Shown here piece after piece: positions 49,098-59,429 of a DNA stretch of 64,000 bases (the stretch's first letter is position 1; every line of letters begins with the position of its first letter). The stretch lies in assembly GCF_018687715.1 (NCBI RefSeq), contig NC_056754.1, positions 19,763,501 to 19,827,500 on the forward strand, given 5' to 3'. The notes below the pieces were generated by a model that was not told the DNA's origin, ran no database searches, and worked only from the letters and a program-made list of their open reading frames with translations. This stretch comes from Carya illinoinensis. Lineage: Eukaryota > Streptophyta > Magnoliopsida > Fagales > Juglandaceae. Made by a program: the position numbers and the translations under genes.

Positions 49098-49965
49098 TGT
49101 TCGGTTCATATAAGACATTAATGTGATAGAAAGATCTTTTATTTTCAGGAAACTTGCCTAAGGGCGTGCTCCTCCAGTCAATTACACAATCAATGGCAAC
49201 AACTACATTATGGGGTATTACCTTGCGGACAGTATTTATCCCAAGTGACAAACTTTTGTGAAGACGATTCCATCACTGTGAGGAATAAGAAGAAAATTTT
49301 TGTAAAAACACAAGAATCTGCAAGAAAAGATGTCGAGCGTGCATTCGGAGTACCTCAGCAACAATTTGCTATCATTCGTAGACCTTCCTGAATATTCAAA
49401 GTGAAGGAACTAACAAATATAATGAAAGCATGTGTTATTCTACATAATATGATCATTGAAGATGAGCGTGATGATAATGAGGGTTGGAACATTGAGTATG
49501 ATCAACTTGATGATGAACTCCCGGAACTCTCGCGCAATCATACAATTGAGCTTACGGACTTTATCAAGTGTCATCATCATATTAGAGACAGTTCGGCACA
49601 TCATCAGCTCCAAGCAGATCTAATTGAACATCAATAGCTATTATATTCCCAAAATTAGGCATGTCACATTAGTATGATATTTCCTTCATGTTAGTAATGA
49701 TTATGTTTGAGTTAATTTCCGATACATTTGTATTTCCTTCATGATAGTAGTGACTATATTAATGGTAATCAAATTTTATTTCGTATTTCCTTCATATTAA
49801 TAGTGACTATATTAGAGGTAATTTGTAATTATTTTTTAAATTCATATGGGCAATTTTCTTGCTTAAAAATATCAATTTACACCACAAAGCATTGAAATAC
49901 AAAAGTCATCTATCATTGTCCGAAATATAATAAACAAATAAATAAACTTTTTACAATAATACAAA

Positions 49966-51172
49966 TCAATCTAAATCTGGGCTACTTTCACATCTCACCA
50001 TAATTTTTCTTTGTAGTTGCTGGAAATATAACCGTTGAATTTCTGGCATGACACTCACGTCCATCATCATAATGAACTGATATGCTTTCTTCTTCGCGAG
50101 CTCTACTTTCTGCACCTCCAACCTCAGTCTTTTGTCCTCTTGACGGATTTTATTTAATTCTTTTTTCCAATCAATTATCATATTTTCGGCCTCTAATCTC
50201 AATCTTCCATCCTCAAAACGTAATTTTTTTTCCTCTTTCTCCTTGTCATACTCTATCTTCTCGGCCTTAAGGCAATAAAACTCTTTCTCCTGAGCATGTG
50301 ACTCCTCCAAAAGAGTATACTTCATCTTCTTGAGTTGAAAATTTTCATCTGCTTGCCTACCTTAGGCCTTTTGTTTTCCTTTCTTAGCTTTCCTTTCCAT
50401 TGGTCGGTCCAATTCGATAACTTCATTCTCTATCATATTATCCGTCTCGAGATTAAAAATTAAATCAATTGTAGCACCAGAACATCGAGTTGGGGTCAGG
50501 GACGAGAATATCGTCTTCCTTCACTTTGGATCCTCTTTTGTGGAGTGCCAAATCCACTTAAGTTGGTCTTTCAACAGGTGCCAACAATGCTCGAATTGGA
50601 ATGAGTATTTTTCTAGCGATTGGTACATAACTTTGGCCTTATCAAACTTGCATGTAAACAAAAAAAATCCATGTTAAACCAATGTAGGAAAAAAATAAAT
50701 TTTTTGTAAAACAAGTAAGAGTATGAAAATTTTACCTTGTTTTGCTCGGTCATACTACTTTGATTTAACCCTTCAACTTGGGCTAATTTCGCACAAAATT
50801 TGTTTGTGGCCTTTTGAATAACCGCATACCGATGTATTAAAGACTTTATTGTCCACTCATTTGTGGTTTCTTTAAATTGCTGGAAGTATTCAAATATTTT
50901 TTCTCAAAGTTGTGAGTGTTTTTGATCGGTTCTCTAGACGATATAAAGGCTACAATTTAGTCATGAGAAGACAAGTAACTTGTCTTCTTCGGGGTGAAGT
51001 TCACACCCCTAACTGATTTCATAATGCCGATAGGCTCGTTAGGGGATAGGGGTGGAGAGTCATCAAGGGTCATAGGAGAGGTTCCACTTTGCCTACCGTA
51101 AGTGGGATCAAGTTGAGGATCTTGACTAAGAAGGTTGGTGAAGTACATATGTTCAGGATCTTGTGAATCCAT
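49966..51172 (-). pseudogene. Harbinger ORF1, Myb/SANT-like protein
   Basis: Minus strand, convergent with the transposase. Starts MDSQDPEHMYFTNLL at 51172, then a degraded Myb/SANT-like region (RGVNFTPKKTS, a stop and frame change, then YFQQFKET, NEWTIKSLIHRYAVIQKATN), and a probable intron (about 50650-50738). Then KAKVMYQSLEKYS, a TAG and a TAA in frame (one near 50366), and a coiled-coil end (EESHAQEKEFYCLKAEKIEY ... ELNKIRQEDKRLRLEVQK) with DVSVMPEIQRLYF before the stop at 49966. This matches the second protein of PIF/Harbinger elements, needed with the transposase for movement. At least three lesions make it non-functional. Confidence 0.82.
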
Positions 51173-51400
51173 CTCTAAAAAAGCATTGAAATGTTAGACA
51201 CGTCATCTTGAAGTTTGGGATTTAGTCGGGGTCGTCGACTCAGAAACCGAATGGTGACATCTTCGAAATTTGGCCACCCACTCATGACTGTAACAACCGG
51301 TTGTCAGTACTTGTTGGCCTTCCAGGTTACTTAGCCATTGAGGAAATAACCATAAATTTTCTGTATCCCGACATGCGGTTGTCATCATCACAGCCGAGGG

Positions 51401-52467
51401 GGGCTTAGTTTACACATTATTTCTCTATCACAACATAATACAAAACAACAACCAAACAGCATGCAAATCACAATAATGCTATATATGAGCATCCTCATCC
51501 GATTTATTAATATATCAAATATAGTAATAAATAAAAAGGCTCAGAATGGTGTAAATGTTGACAGTATGTGTAAACAAGGAGCCCAACACCAAATGGTTGC
51601 AAAACCCCACCCGAACCCCGATTGTCTTTTATGGAAAGTACCACAAACTGCAATATGGTAATCCGGGTGAAGATTATCCCACTATATCGATGAGGCTCCA
51701 TTAACATTTGTGAATTAACCGACACTATTATATCATCATCAAAGCCTAATAACAGCCTCCTCCCCTGAGAGATATGAAACACTGCAAATTACCCAACAAC
51801 ATATCACAAATTACCCTCTGGAAAGAATAATAAAATTGCACATACCTAAACTAAAATAAAATTTAGACCACATGTACATAGTCGAAAGTCATGTTGAACC
51901 AATTAAATGATGGAAATCAAACATAAAAGGAACTAAAATTATATCATGAATTTTCTCACTCAAACAAATAAATATTAGGACATTTCAAATATCACTTACA
52001 TACTTCAATTCTGATCATATATTGAATCCAAACAATTAAATATTAAAATGCTATGAAATCATGATAATCCATGGATTTACACAATTAGCACTACTTCCTA
52101 GCTACTTTCTGCTCATCAAATTCTTTTAAAAATGTATAAAAAAAGGGTCTGACCAATGACACTTATATAAAATAAGAAGGGCCTGACCAATGGTATACAT
52201 AAGATGGGCAATAGATGCACAAGAAATACACTAGGATCATCATTAGTATTTTATTGATACTAGTGTTTAGGCACAATAAAATAGTATGAATAAAATACTA
52301 ACAGGTCTCTTAAATATAGTCAATGAATTGTGAGGCAAAGACAACACCAAAGTAAGAAGAAAAGTAGATTGTTATATATATAGCTGTAAAAGAAATGTCC
52401 AAAACAACATGACTACCCTCAATAAATCATCATTTCTATTCCCTCCCTTGGTTAAACCATCCAATTG

Positions 52468-52506
<39 letters not shown>

Positions 52507-53190
52507 CTTGTGCATGGGAGAATGTCAACTCTTTTAAGTATGTAAAGAAGGAAATGTAAGTTCCACTCTGAGTTCAAATAAAATATAGCAAAATAGTTTA
52601 TATTGAATCCAGGTTAGTGTAGTATTGTCAAACATCATGAGAAGATTTGCCCCCACGTGGGCAATGGGCACTATGAGGCTTATAATGAGTATATACACTT
52701 CTTACTTAAAAGTTATAAAAGAAATATGGTCTTGAAGACCAAAAGCTAGTGACATATATATGCTGTTCTTGCACACAAACAACAATGACATACATAAAGA
52801 ACAAGCTATCTCAATTCTTAGAAAGAACAAACTAAACTTTGCAACATGGATTTGGAACACTAGCTTTGTCAAAACCTCATTGGTAGATATTTACAAATTT
52901 CAAATGATACCATTCAATGGGAGATAGAATTTATTAGAAGCACAAAAGATTAAAAGAAGGAACTCGGTTTTTCCTCATTCTATGTTGCCGAAAATTCAAT
53001 GATGGAAATACACATCATAAGCAATAAGGTCATGTTAGATCTAACAATTACCACCAAGCCATCCAGTCACGAACAACTACACTTTGAAATGCATGTATTC
53101 AGGGTTCAATGCAAGAAAAAGATAATGGTAGAATCTGAAAATAGAAGATGCAAGATAAGAAGTCCTTCAACATTATCATAGCCTACTGAA
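51401..53190. other. AT-rich stretch, no gene recognised
   Basis: About 1.8 kb. The first few hundred bases may still belong to the Harbinger element. Contains a (TA)n microsatellite at 52468-52502. No long open frame, terminal repeats or RNA gene seen. Confidence 0.5.
52468..52502. repeat. (TA)n microsatellite
   Basis: Seventeen TA units without interruption. Confidence 0.95.
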
Positions 53191-53194
53191 AAAC

Positions 53195-53345
53195 CTGGTA
53201 ATGAAACCCCCATCACCAAGGCCAAGATCATCCTACCAAATGCCTCCATCAACGTATCAAAGTAGAGAGTGGATAATGGATCACCCTATTGTAGCTCATG
53301 GGAGCTGTGGAAGAAGTTAGTGGGCCAATGTTTATGCCATTTAAA
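53195..53345 (-). mobile_element. LINE reverse-transcriptase fragment
   Basis: Minus-strand text FFHSSHELQ, stop, GDPLSTLYFDTLMEAFGRMI matches the conserved plant LINE motif G-L-R-Q-G-D-P-L-S-P-x-L-F and its surroundings. Only about 50 residues remain; no 3' end or poly-A is attached. Confidence 0.65.
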
Positions 53346-54043
53346 ATTTGTTGCATTAAAATTTGACAAAAATGTGTCAAGACCAAAATTCTACAAGAAT
53401 GTCTCAATAATTTTACATTTCTAAACAATCAGTCATGAACTAAGGACAAAGTGTACTGGTCTCATAACCAAAAGAAAAAACTAACAATTTTTCCAAAGGT
53501 TCTGTAAATACATATAAACTGGAGATTTTTTCTCATAAATTAGCAAAACATGTCAAATTAAACTAAAACAATCAAAGAATAATAATAATAAAATGAAAAA
53601 AAGATTATACAAGCAAAACTTGGAGAAATCCTCAACAACTCAATTCCAAAAAGCAGTTGAAGAAAGTGAACCACAACACAACCAATAAATCTAAAAACAT
53701 AGACCAATTTTAGCGCAAGAAAAGATTTTAGCCACTCCCCTTTCCGTCAAGTATAGCCATGGTAGAAAGCCAACAAAATCACAAACTAACACAGAGAGAG
53801 GGAGAGAGAGCAGAGAGAGAACCCAAAAAAAGCAAGCAAAACAGAGCTCAAGATCTAATACATACGGAAGCTAACTGCAATTTGCCCCCAACACCGAAAT
53901 CAGAGAATAACAAGAACTGCAATAAATAAATAAATAAATAAGACCTCCAACGTCGATATAACTTCAAATAATGGAAGCCATGTACCTTGATGAATTCCAA
54001 ATCATTCACAGGCTTGACCATGACATCGAGAGGAAGAAAAAAT

Positions 54044-54044
<1 letters not shown>

Positions 54045-54083
<39 letters not shown>
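54045..54083. repeat. (GA)n microsatellite
   Basis: About 19 uninterrupted GA units next to other purine-rich DNA. Upstream (53790-53820) there is a shorter GA-rich run. Confidence 0.95.
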
Positions 54084-54087
<4 letters not shown>

Positions 54088-54487
54088 CAGAAAATAGAAA
54101 AAAATTTGGGGAAGACAAACATACGAATGAGTAATTTTAGGGTTCTTCACTTACAAAATTTGGAGATGGAGAGCTGCAATCGATGGTGCTTCAGTACGAC
54201 GGAGGGGCCAACCGTTTACCCTAGCGAGAGAGAAGAAGACGGGGAAGGGGTGAATGCTAGAGCTATCGAATACGATGTTGATGTACAATAGTTCAACAAA
54301 GATGAAAAATTCTTGTACATGCTGGATACAGAAATCGCAAAATGGGGATTGGGATAGAGATGACAAAATGAGCAAAACCCTAAATTATTCCCCAAATTAT
54401 AGGAAAAAAAATACTATATGCAGACCTAGATGGGATGCTCTAAGCTCCACAATTTTGCTATCATAGAACTTTTTTGTCAAAATCTAA

Positions 54488-54713
54488 GGTCCAGATTCGT
54501 TAACTAAAACCAAAAATCTCATCTCATATCATCTCAATTCATCATTACAATTTTTTTAAATCTCTATACAAAATATAATAAATAATTTAATTTTTTCAAA
54601 TCTCAGTATAAAATTAATATTAAAAAATTATATTATAACAATATTTTATTCATTATTATTCAAAACATCTTATCTCATTTCATTTCATCTTATCAGTATA
54701 ACCAAATAGGCCC
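54488..54713. mobile_element. Tourist-like MITE
   Basis: 226 bp with ends GGTCCAGATTCGTTA and, reversed, GGGCCTATTTGGTTA, flanked by TAA on both sides (54485-54487 and 54714-54716). Inner DNA carries repeated CATCTCATCT words close to both ends. A 3-bp TAA target copy and GGSCC-type ends suit the PIF/Harbinger (Tourist) group. Confidence 0.75.
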
Positions 54714-54737
54714 TAAGGAAATATCGTTAAGGAAAAA

Positions 54738-55082
54738 GTGAGTAATACTAAGTACATAAAGTGTGCAAGCGTCAGCCAAAAAAAAAAAAGTGAGTAATGC
54801 CAGGTATGTAAAGTGTGCAAGCGTCAGCCAAAACCTGTGGCTTAGATGGCATGAGACACTGCCTCCATAAGAGAGGTTTTGAGTTCAATCCCCATTTCCA
54901 AATCCTCCAATATCAAAAAAAAAAAAAAAAGTGTGCAAGTGTTGTAAAATTATTTTAAAAAAGAGTAGAGTCTATTATTAAAAAATTAATTTTCTTTTCA
55001 CGTCGGTTTCATATTTATTCAATTTTTTCAAAGTGATTATGTAGCGTTTGTACACTCACAACTGCAAATATTATTTCTCTTT
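54738..55082. mobile_element. Degenerate MITE (family of 35949-36121) containing a SINE
   Basis: The right part, TTTTTTCAAAGTGATTATGTAG ... CAACTGCAAATATTATTTCTCT, matches the right end of the MITE in block B. The left part, GAGTAATGCCAGGTATGTAAAGTGTGCAAGCG, matches its left end loosely and is present twice in tandem (54738 and 54791). A SINE separates the two halves. Confidence 0.55.
54824..54928 (+). mobile_element. tRNA-derived SINE
   Basis: Body with an A-box-like TGGCTTAGATGG (54838-54849) and B-box-like GAGTTCAATCC (54881-54891), spaced as in an RNA polymerase III promoter. It ends in a run of 16 A (54915-54930). Target copies AAGTGTGCAAGCG (54811-54823) and AAGTGTGCAAGTG (54929-54941) differ at one base. 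The tRNA fold is too degraded for a functional tRNA. Confidence 0.75.
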
Positions 55083-55089
55083 TAATAAA

Positions 55090-56490
55090 TGAATGATTCT
55101 ATACAAATTATTGAGAAACTTCTCATTACGCAAAAAAATGCATGCTTTGGTTTTGATTTGAAGTTATCCATAAGTTATCCATAGAACTTGATTTGCAACA
55201 CATTTTATTTTTAAACTTGTTTGTAAATCAAGTTTGTAAATATTATATTCTTTATATTGATTTATAAATGCAAGTTATTAATTTAGAGAATAAGATGAGT
55301 TTCATTTGAGCAAAATTACTTTTGTATTTTGGACCATTTTTGTTCAACCATAGCTCCTTAAATCCTTCTCTCTCTATTTAAACAATATGTTAAATATCTT
55401 CTCTACTTTAACAAAGAAACCTAATTAAATTTGTGTTTCAGGAAGGAAACTTATATAGTTTTTTCAAATGTGTTTACAGACTTTTTGAAGTGATTTTTTA
55501 GATTTTGGAGGGAGTATTCTTTTTTAGATTTATGAGGAATCAATATAAGTATTTTTTTAAAATCTTTTATGAGTAAAATATTGGTTTAGAATTCTTTGAA
55601 AAAAAAAAAAACAAATCTAATTTATTATGAGTGAAAAGAGGCTTTCTTAATTTATTGAAGGACCATCCCTTTCCTTGTATAAACATGGATAGGTTTTAAA
55701 GCAATGTTCTTTATATTTTCTATATGCCACTTAAGTTGTTATTTATTTATTTATTTTTTTCTCAACAATAAGAATTGGAGGGGGTGATCAGAGATGACTT
55801 TTTTACTAAGACGTAATTATAGTAACACCCAATCCGCTGATGAGCTAGACAGTATGGGCGATGACATAAGTTGTTATCTTAATTAGTCTTATCATTTATT
55901 GCTTTAAATAATACAAAATTCTTTGGATTTCCAACCAATTTTATTATTGGCCTTTTTGATTTTTTTTTTCAATGACTATTTACTCAATTTAAATTTTTAA
56001 TAACTAATTACTATTCTTTAATGGCTAATGAAGGAAAAAAATTTTCATTTTCATTTTCTACTCTCTCTCAAACTTCTAATCCCCTCTCAAAACTTACATT
56101 TTTTTTTCTAACATGTCTAATTTACATAATTATAACAATTTTCAAAGTAAAAGTTTTGTTCTTGTTCATCCACCTTATCTATTCTAACATAAAATGATTA
56201 GAGCTAAAATAATTTGATGGGTTAAGTTAATAAACACTAGAGAAATTGAAATTTTTAAAGTTGAGAACACTCGTGTTCTTTCCTCTACAACGCTTATTCT
56301 TTTATTGTCTATATCTTATTTTATTACAATTAGTGAGTGATCAAGCGATGTCAAATTTTATAATTAAATTAATAATTAATAATTTGACAATAATTTGTGT
56401 TATTATTCTTCGTTTTAAATTTTGTCTTTTTTCAGTTTTATCAAGCTATCAACTAATGTGTGAGCACCCTTAAGTAACTTTCAAAATTGA
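55090..56490. other. AT-rich intergenic DNA
   Basis: Strongly AT-rich, with no domain-bearing frame. A short plus-strand ORF at 56246-56473 has no recognisable features and is not called. Confidence 0.55.
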
Positions 56491-56499
56491 TAGCTTAAA

Positions 56500-57320
56500 T
56501 GGAATTAGCTACTTATCAAACTCGACTCGATTCAAAATATTCGAGTCTGAGTTCAAAATTTTTATTTATTCTTTCTTCGAGCTCAACTCAATAAGTTAAA
56601 TTCTTAACTCGAACTCAAGTCGAGTCGGCAGTAATTATTTATTTTTTTATGAATAAGATTTAATAATTAATAAATTTGATAAATAAAAAATCTAATATTA
56701 AATTTATACAACTAACAAGTAAAATCTTTATTGAATTTTAATGTTTTAAAAATTTATAAATAATTAATGCCTAACTAATTGATATTTATCCATAATAATA
56801 ATATATTATATGCCTACATATATTATTAATATATACACATAATATGATAACATATATCTATTTCATATATGGTTCCCACGTACTAGTATATAAAAATTAT
56901 TAAATCTTATCGACTAATTACTGTACAAATTATAAAATATAACTCTAAAACATATTCAATATATAGACATAAATAATCAGGTTACATATTATATATTTAA
57001 TTATAAAAATGTTGTGCTTATATTATTAGTTAATATATATATGTGTGTGTGTGTATATATAGATGTATGTATATATTTATTAATATATAAATGAGCTTTA
57101 ATCAAGTTGACTCGAATATAAACGAACAGACTTTAACGAGACTTAGCCGAATTGAATTGAGTTTTATTAAATATGTGTCATTTATTAATTAAGTGAATAC
57201 TTACTTTTATGAGTAGATTTTTTTTTCATGAATTGATTTCAATTCGATTTTAACCAAACAAGTACCGTGAGAACTATCTAATAGAATTAATTCATTTACA
57301 TCCCTAATGTTAACAATATC
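56500..57320. repeat. Probable non-autonomous DNA-transposon remnant
   Basis: Both ends carry TCGAGTC / GACTCGA words in inverted order (ACTCGACTCGATTC and CTCGAACTCAAGTCGAGTC near 56520-56630; GTTGACTCGAATATAAACG near 57105). This is a common layout of plant hAT-type repeats. Exact ends and target copies not found. Confidence 0.35.
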
Positions 57321-57672
57321 CTTTATTGTTTACACCCATGATAATAATTTAGTGTGTAAACAATAAAATAAAGTGTACTATTTTTAACAGGGCCGTCCTA
57401 CAAAGTGGATCTCCAGCCGCTCTAAATTTTTAAAAATTAAATAAAATATGAAAATGAAGTTTGAGTGGCATAATTTTTTTATATTAAATATTTTATTCAG
57501 TTTTTGCTACATATTTATGTAGAAAAAAAATAATTAAAATAACCTACATGTTTATGGATGTTCTTCAGACTGACTTAGACTTGATCTTCGAAGGGCGAGA
57601 GTGGGTATTTTTTATTTTATTTTAAAATAAATTAAATAAAATGTAAAAAATATTCCGTGATAATAATTTTTG

Positions 57673-57945
57673 TGTTATGAAATCATTGAAAAGAGAGAGT
57701 CATAACGTGTTATAAAACTTTCAAAAGGAGAGAGAAAGAGATAGAGCTCAGAGAGGTTATGAAAACTTATGAATTTCTTAAAGGATTCAACGATATATAT
57801 AGGAGTACAAAGGGGACTATGCCTTTTACGACTAGCACTATGCATTTTGCGGCTAGCTCACTATGCTAGCACTATGCACTATGCATTTTACGGCTAGCTC
57901 ACGGTGGTCATACAATTTATTTTACAACAATGTTATTTTACAACA
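57673..57945 (-). repeat. Copia 4, 3' LTR
   Basis: 273 bp. The region of GCATTTTGCGGCTAGCTCAC repeats has one unit (about 41 bp) fewer than the partner LTR. TATA motif GATATATATAGG. Confidence 0.88.
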
Positions 57946-58159
57946 CTCCCCATTTGGATGACCACATATAAAGAATATGCCTCATTAAAACCTTGCCAAG
58001 GAAAAATCCTATGGGAAAAAAAATCAATGGCGAAGGAAAAAGAGTACAATATTCATGTGTACCGTAAAATGTTTTAAGATTGACTCATTAAAACCTTACA
58101 AAGGAAAACTCAGTGGGATAAAACCTTAGCGAAGGAAAAAGAGTACAATCAGCATAAGT

Positions 58160-58440
58160 CTTCAAGACATTACTCCCCCTGAAAAGTGCAGGATAAAAGG
58201 TCTTCAAGTCTCCGCATTCCAATGTTCTGCACAATCTTCTTAAATGTTGCAGTTGGTAATGCTTTTGTGAATAAATCTGCCAGATTATCACTTGATCGTA
58301 TCTGCTTGACTTTAATTTCACCTTTCTCCTCATGAATCACAATGATCTTCTTGTGTGTATCTGAAAGATAACTCGCATCTGTACATCCAACTAACTGTGG
58401 ACTTGATCCATGTTGATAAAATAATCACAACTGGATCTTT
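58160..58440 (-). pseudogene. Copia 4 RNase H end
   Basis: Minus-strand text LFYQHGSSPQLVGCTDASYL, then a gap, KVKQIRSSDNLADLFTKALP and IGMRRLKDL is the end of a copia RNase H domain. A TGA precedes LFYQHG. A large internal deletion and frameshifts are present. Confidence 0.8.
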
Positions 58441-58700
58441 CTGCTCATCACTACTCTTCTGGAGTTGTACTCTTATGGAGTTCTTGTAAATAACACAGTT
58501 AGTGGAGAATTCATCAACATTAAACCGCTAACCTCATTTTTTAATAAAAACGGTGGCTAGCCTTTTAAGATCAGACAAGCACCGCGGATTTTCAACTCCT
58601 CTGCAGGTTTCAGGCGTGCTGTCAGGCGCCGCAAAGCTATGAAGCTATATTTCGTTTCTTTTCTCTTGCTTCACGAGAGATATTGTATCATAATTTTCTC

Positions 58701-58708
58701 TATAAAAG
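58701..58708 (+). promoter_or_regulatory. TATA box of the antisense ORF in copia 4
   Basis: CTCTATAAAAGAG, with a pyrimidine-rich leader of about 70 bases after it and the ATG about 100 bases downstream at 58809. Upstream are GC-rich stretches (GTCAGGCGCCGC). This is a normal plant promoter layout but not tested. Confidence 0.5.
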
Positions 58709-58808
58709 AGATATTCAGCTCATCTTCATTCGCATCTCATCTTCTTCACTTTTCTGTAATCATACTGTATTTTTACTCTGTAATCTCTTTCTGCATTCTT
58801 ATCCTACA

Positions 58809-59192
58809 ATGGCTCAGCGATCTTCTTATGGCCAATATATAAGGTACTCTGCACCTCGTTCATCAGTTGTTCATGCTTCTACCACAGGTGCTATCATGCA
58901 ATATAATGATCTGACTCATAGGTCAGATAATGAAACTATCTATGAGCTTGTGAGTCTCGGTACCCGATACTCATCATCTATTGTCGCATTTTCTCAGCGA
59001 CTGCAATCCAGAACTTGTGGAGTTGACAATCTCCACGAGAATATTGTTATACTTCAGCGACTTCTTCTGGAGTCCAACATGAAGATAGAATCAATAAAAC
59101 AAGAGAATAGGAATTTAAAATTCTTGTTTAAATCTTCTTTTCGATTGCTCACCCCTTTAGATAGGGATGCCATGCAGATTCTTGAAGAATAA
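58809..59192 (+). CDS. Antisense ORF inside copia 4, coiled-coil-like, unknown function
   Basis: I do not recognise this protein. From ATG 58809 (MAQRSSYGQYIRYSAPRSS) it runs 127 residues to TAA 59190-59192; the frame continues 13 codons after that stop to a second TAA, so the ancestral product may have been about 141 residues. The N-terminal third is polar. The centre has YELVSLGTRYSSSIVAFSQR; the last half has heptad-like leucines (NLHENIVILQRLLLESN, IESIKQENRNLKFL), suggesting a coiled coil. It has its own TATA box (58701-58708) and AATAAA (59250-59255). It is antisense to gag and sits where reverse transcriptase and RNase H should join, so it arrived as an insert of about 1 kb (58440-59420). 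It could be a captured host gene, a viral-type gene, or a lineage-specific accessory gene of the retrotransposon. Confidence 0.55.
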   Translation: MAQRSSYGQYIRYSAPRSSVVHASTTGAIMQYNDLTHRSDNETIYELVSLGTRYSSSIVAFSQRLQSRTCGVDNLHENIVILQRLLLESNMKIESIKQENRNLKFLFKSSFRLLTPLDRDAMQILEE

Positions 59193-59249
59193 GAGCGTTT
59201 GAAGAATGAGGCAAAGTGCCTCAAATTTCTGTAATTCTTGTTTCAAGAT

Positions 59250-59255
59250 AATAAA
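59250..59255 (+). terminator. Polyadenylation signal of the antisense ORF
   Basis: AATAAA followed by AT- and T-rich DNA about 60 bases after the ORF. Signal recognised by motif only. Confidence 0.4.
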
Positions 59256-59429
59256 ATAATATTTTACAAATATTCATATTTGTGTTTCTATCTTTTGGTA
59301 AATGTTCTGTGTGCTCCCTTTTATTTCTTCTTTAATAATGCACACTTCATATCAAACCCATAATATGAATCTAAAATACTAATTGTATTAAAAGATGGTA
59401 TTTCATGACTAATAACATCATCCATCTTC

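Larger units (their letters stand above)
42750..49637 (+). pseudogene. PIF/Harbinger transposase (HARBI1/ALP1-like), duplicated, split and broken
   Basis: Plus-strand pieces: N-terminus at 42800-43017 (YRGNRQRHKFIRRDH, ERLF, FRIRFRMSRPLFLYIL), continued after the hAT at 48122-48499 (ALRMLTYGVTGDFIDEYILI, MESLKKFSETIVSIF, MLGSIDYMHWK). The same two pieces come a second time at 48501-49097, and then the C-terminal half at 49098-49637 (KDVERAFGV, KELTNIMKACVILHNMI, ELPELSRNHTIEL). The D of GSIDYMHW and the E of ESARKDVERAFG correspond to catalytic DDE residues of DDE_Tnp_4; the middle D region is altered. Several stops (TGA after MHWK, TAG in the following exon) and frameshifts close it. The family acts as a nuclease/transposase together with a Myb-like partner. 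Confidence 0.85.
42080..51400. mobile_element. Composite PIF/Harbinger transposon (decayed)
   Basis: Contains both genes typical of a PIF/Harbinger element in convergent order: DDE transposase (plus, 42750-49637) and Myb-like ORF1 (minus, 51172-49966). The outer ends are not resolved: I found no convincing terminal inverted repeat with a 3-bp target copy, so the stated limits are approximate. Internally it carries a 596-bp tandem duplication and a complete 5.1-kb hAT element. Confidence 0.75.

Noticed and set aside
54824..54928. Functional tRNA gene
   Set aside because: Only the A- and B-box-like motifs fit; the poly-A tail and target copies show a SINE, and the cloverleaf is not supported.
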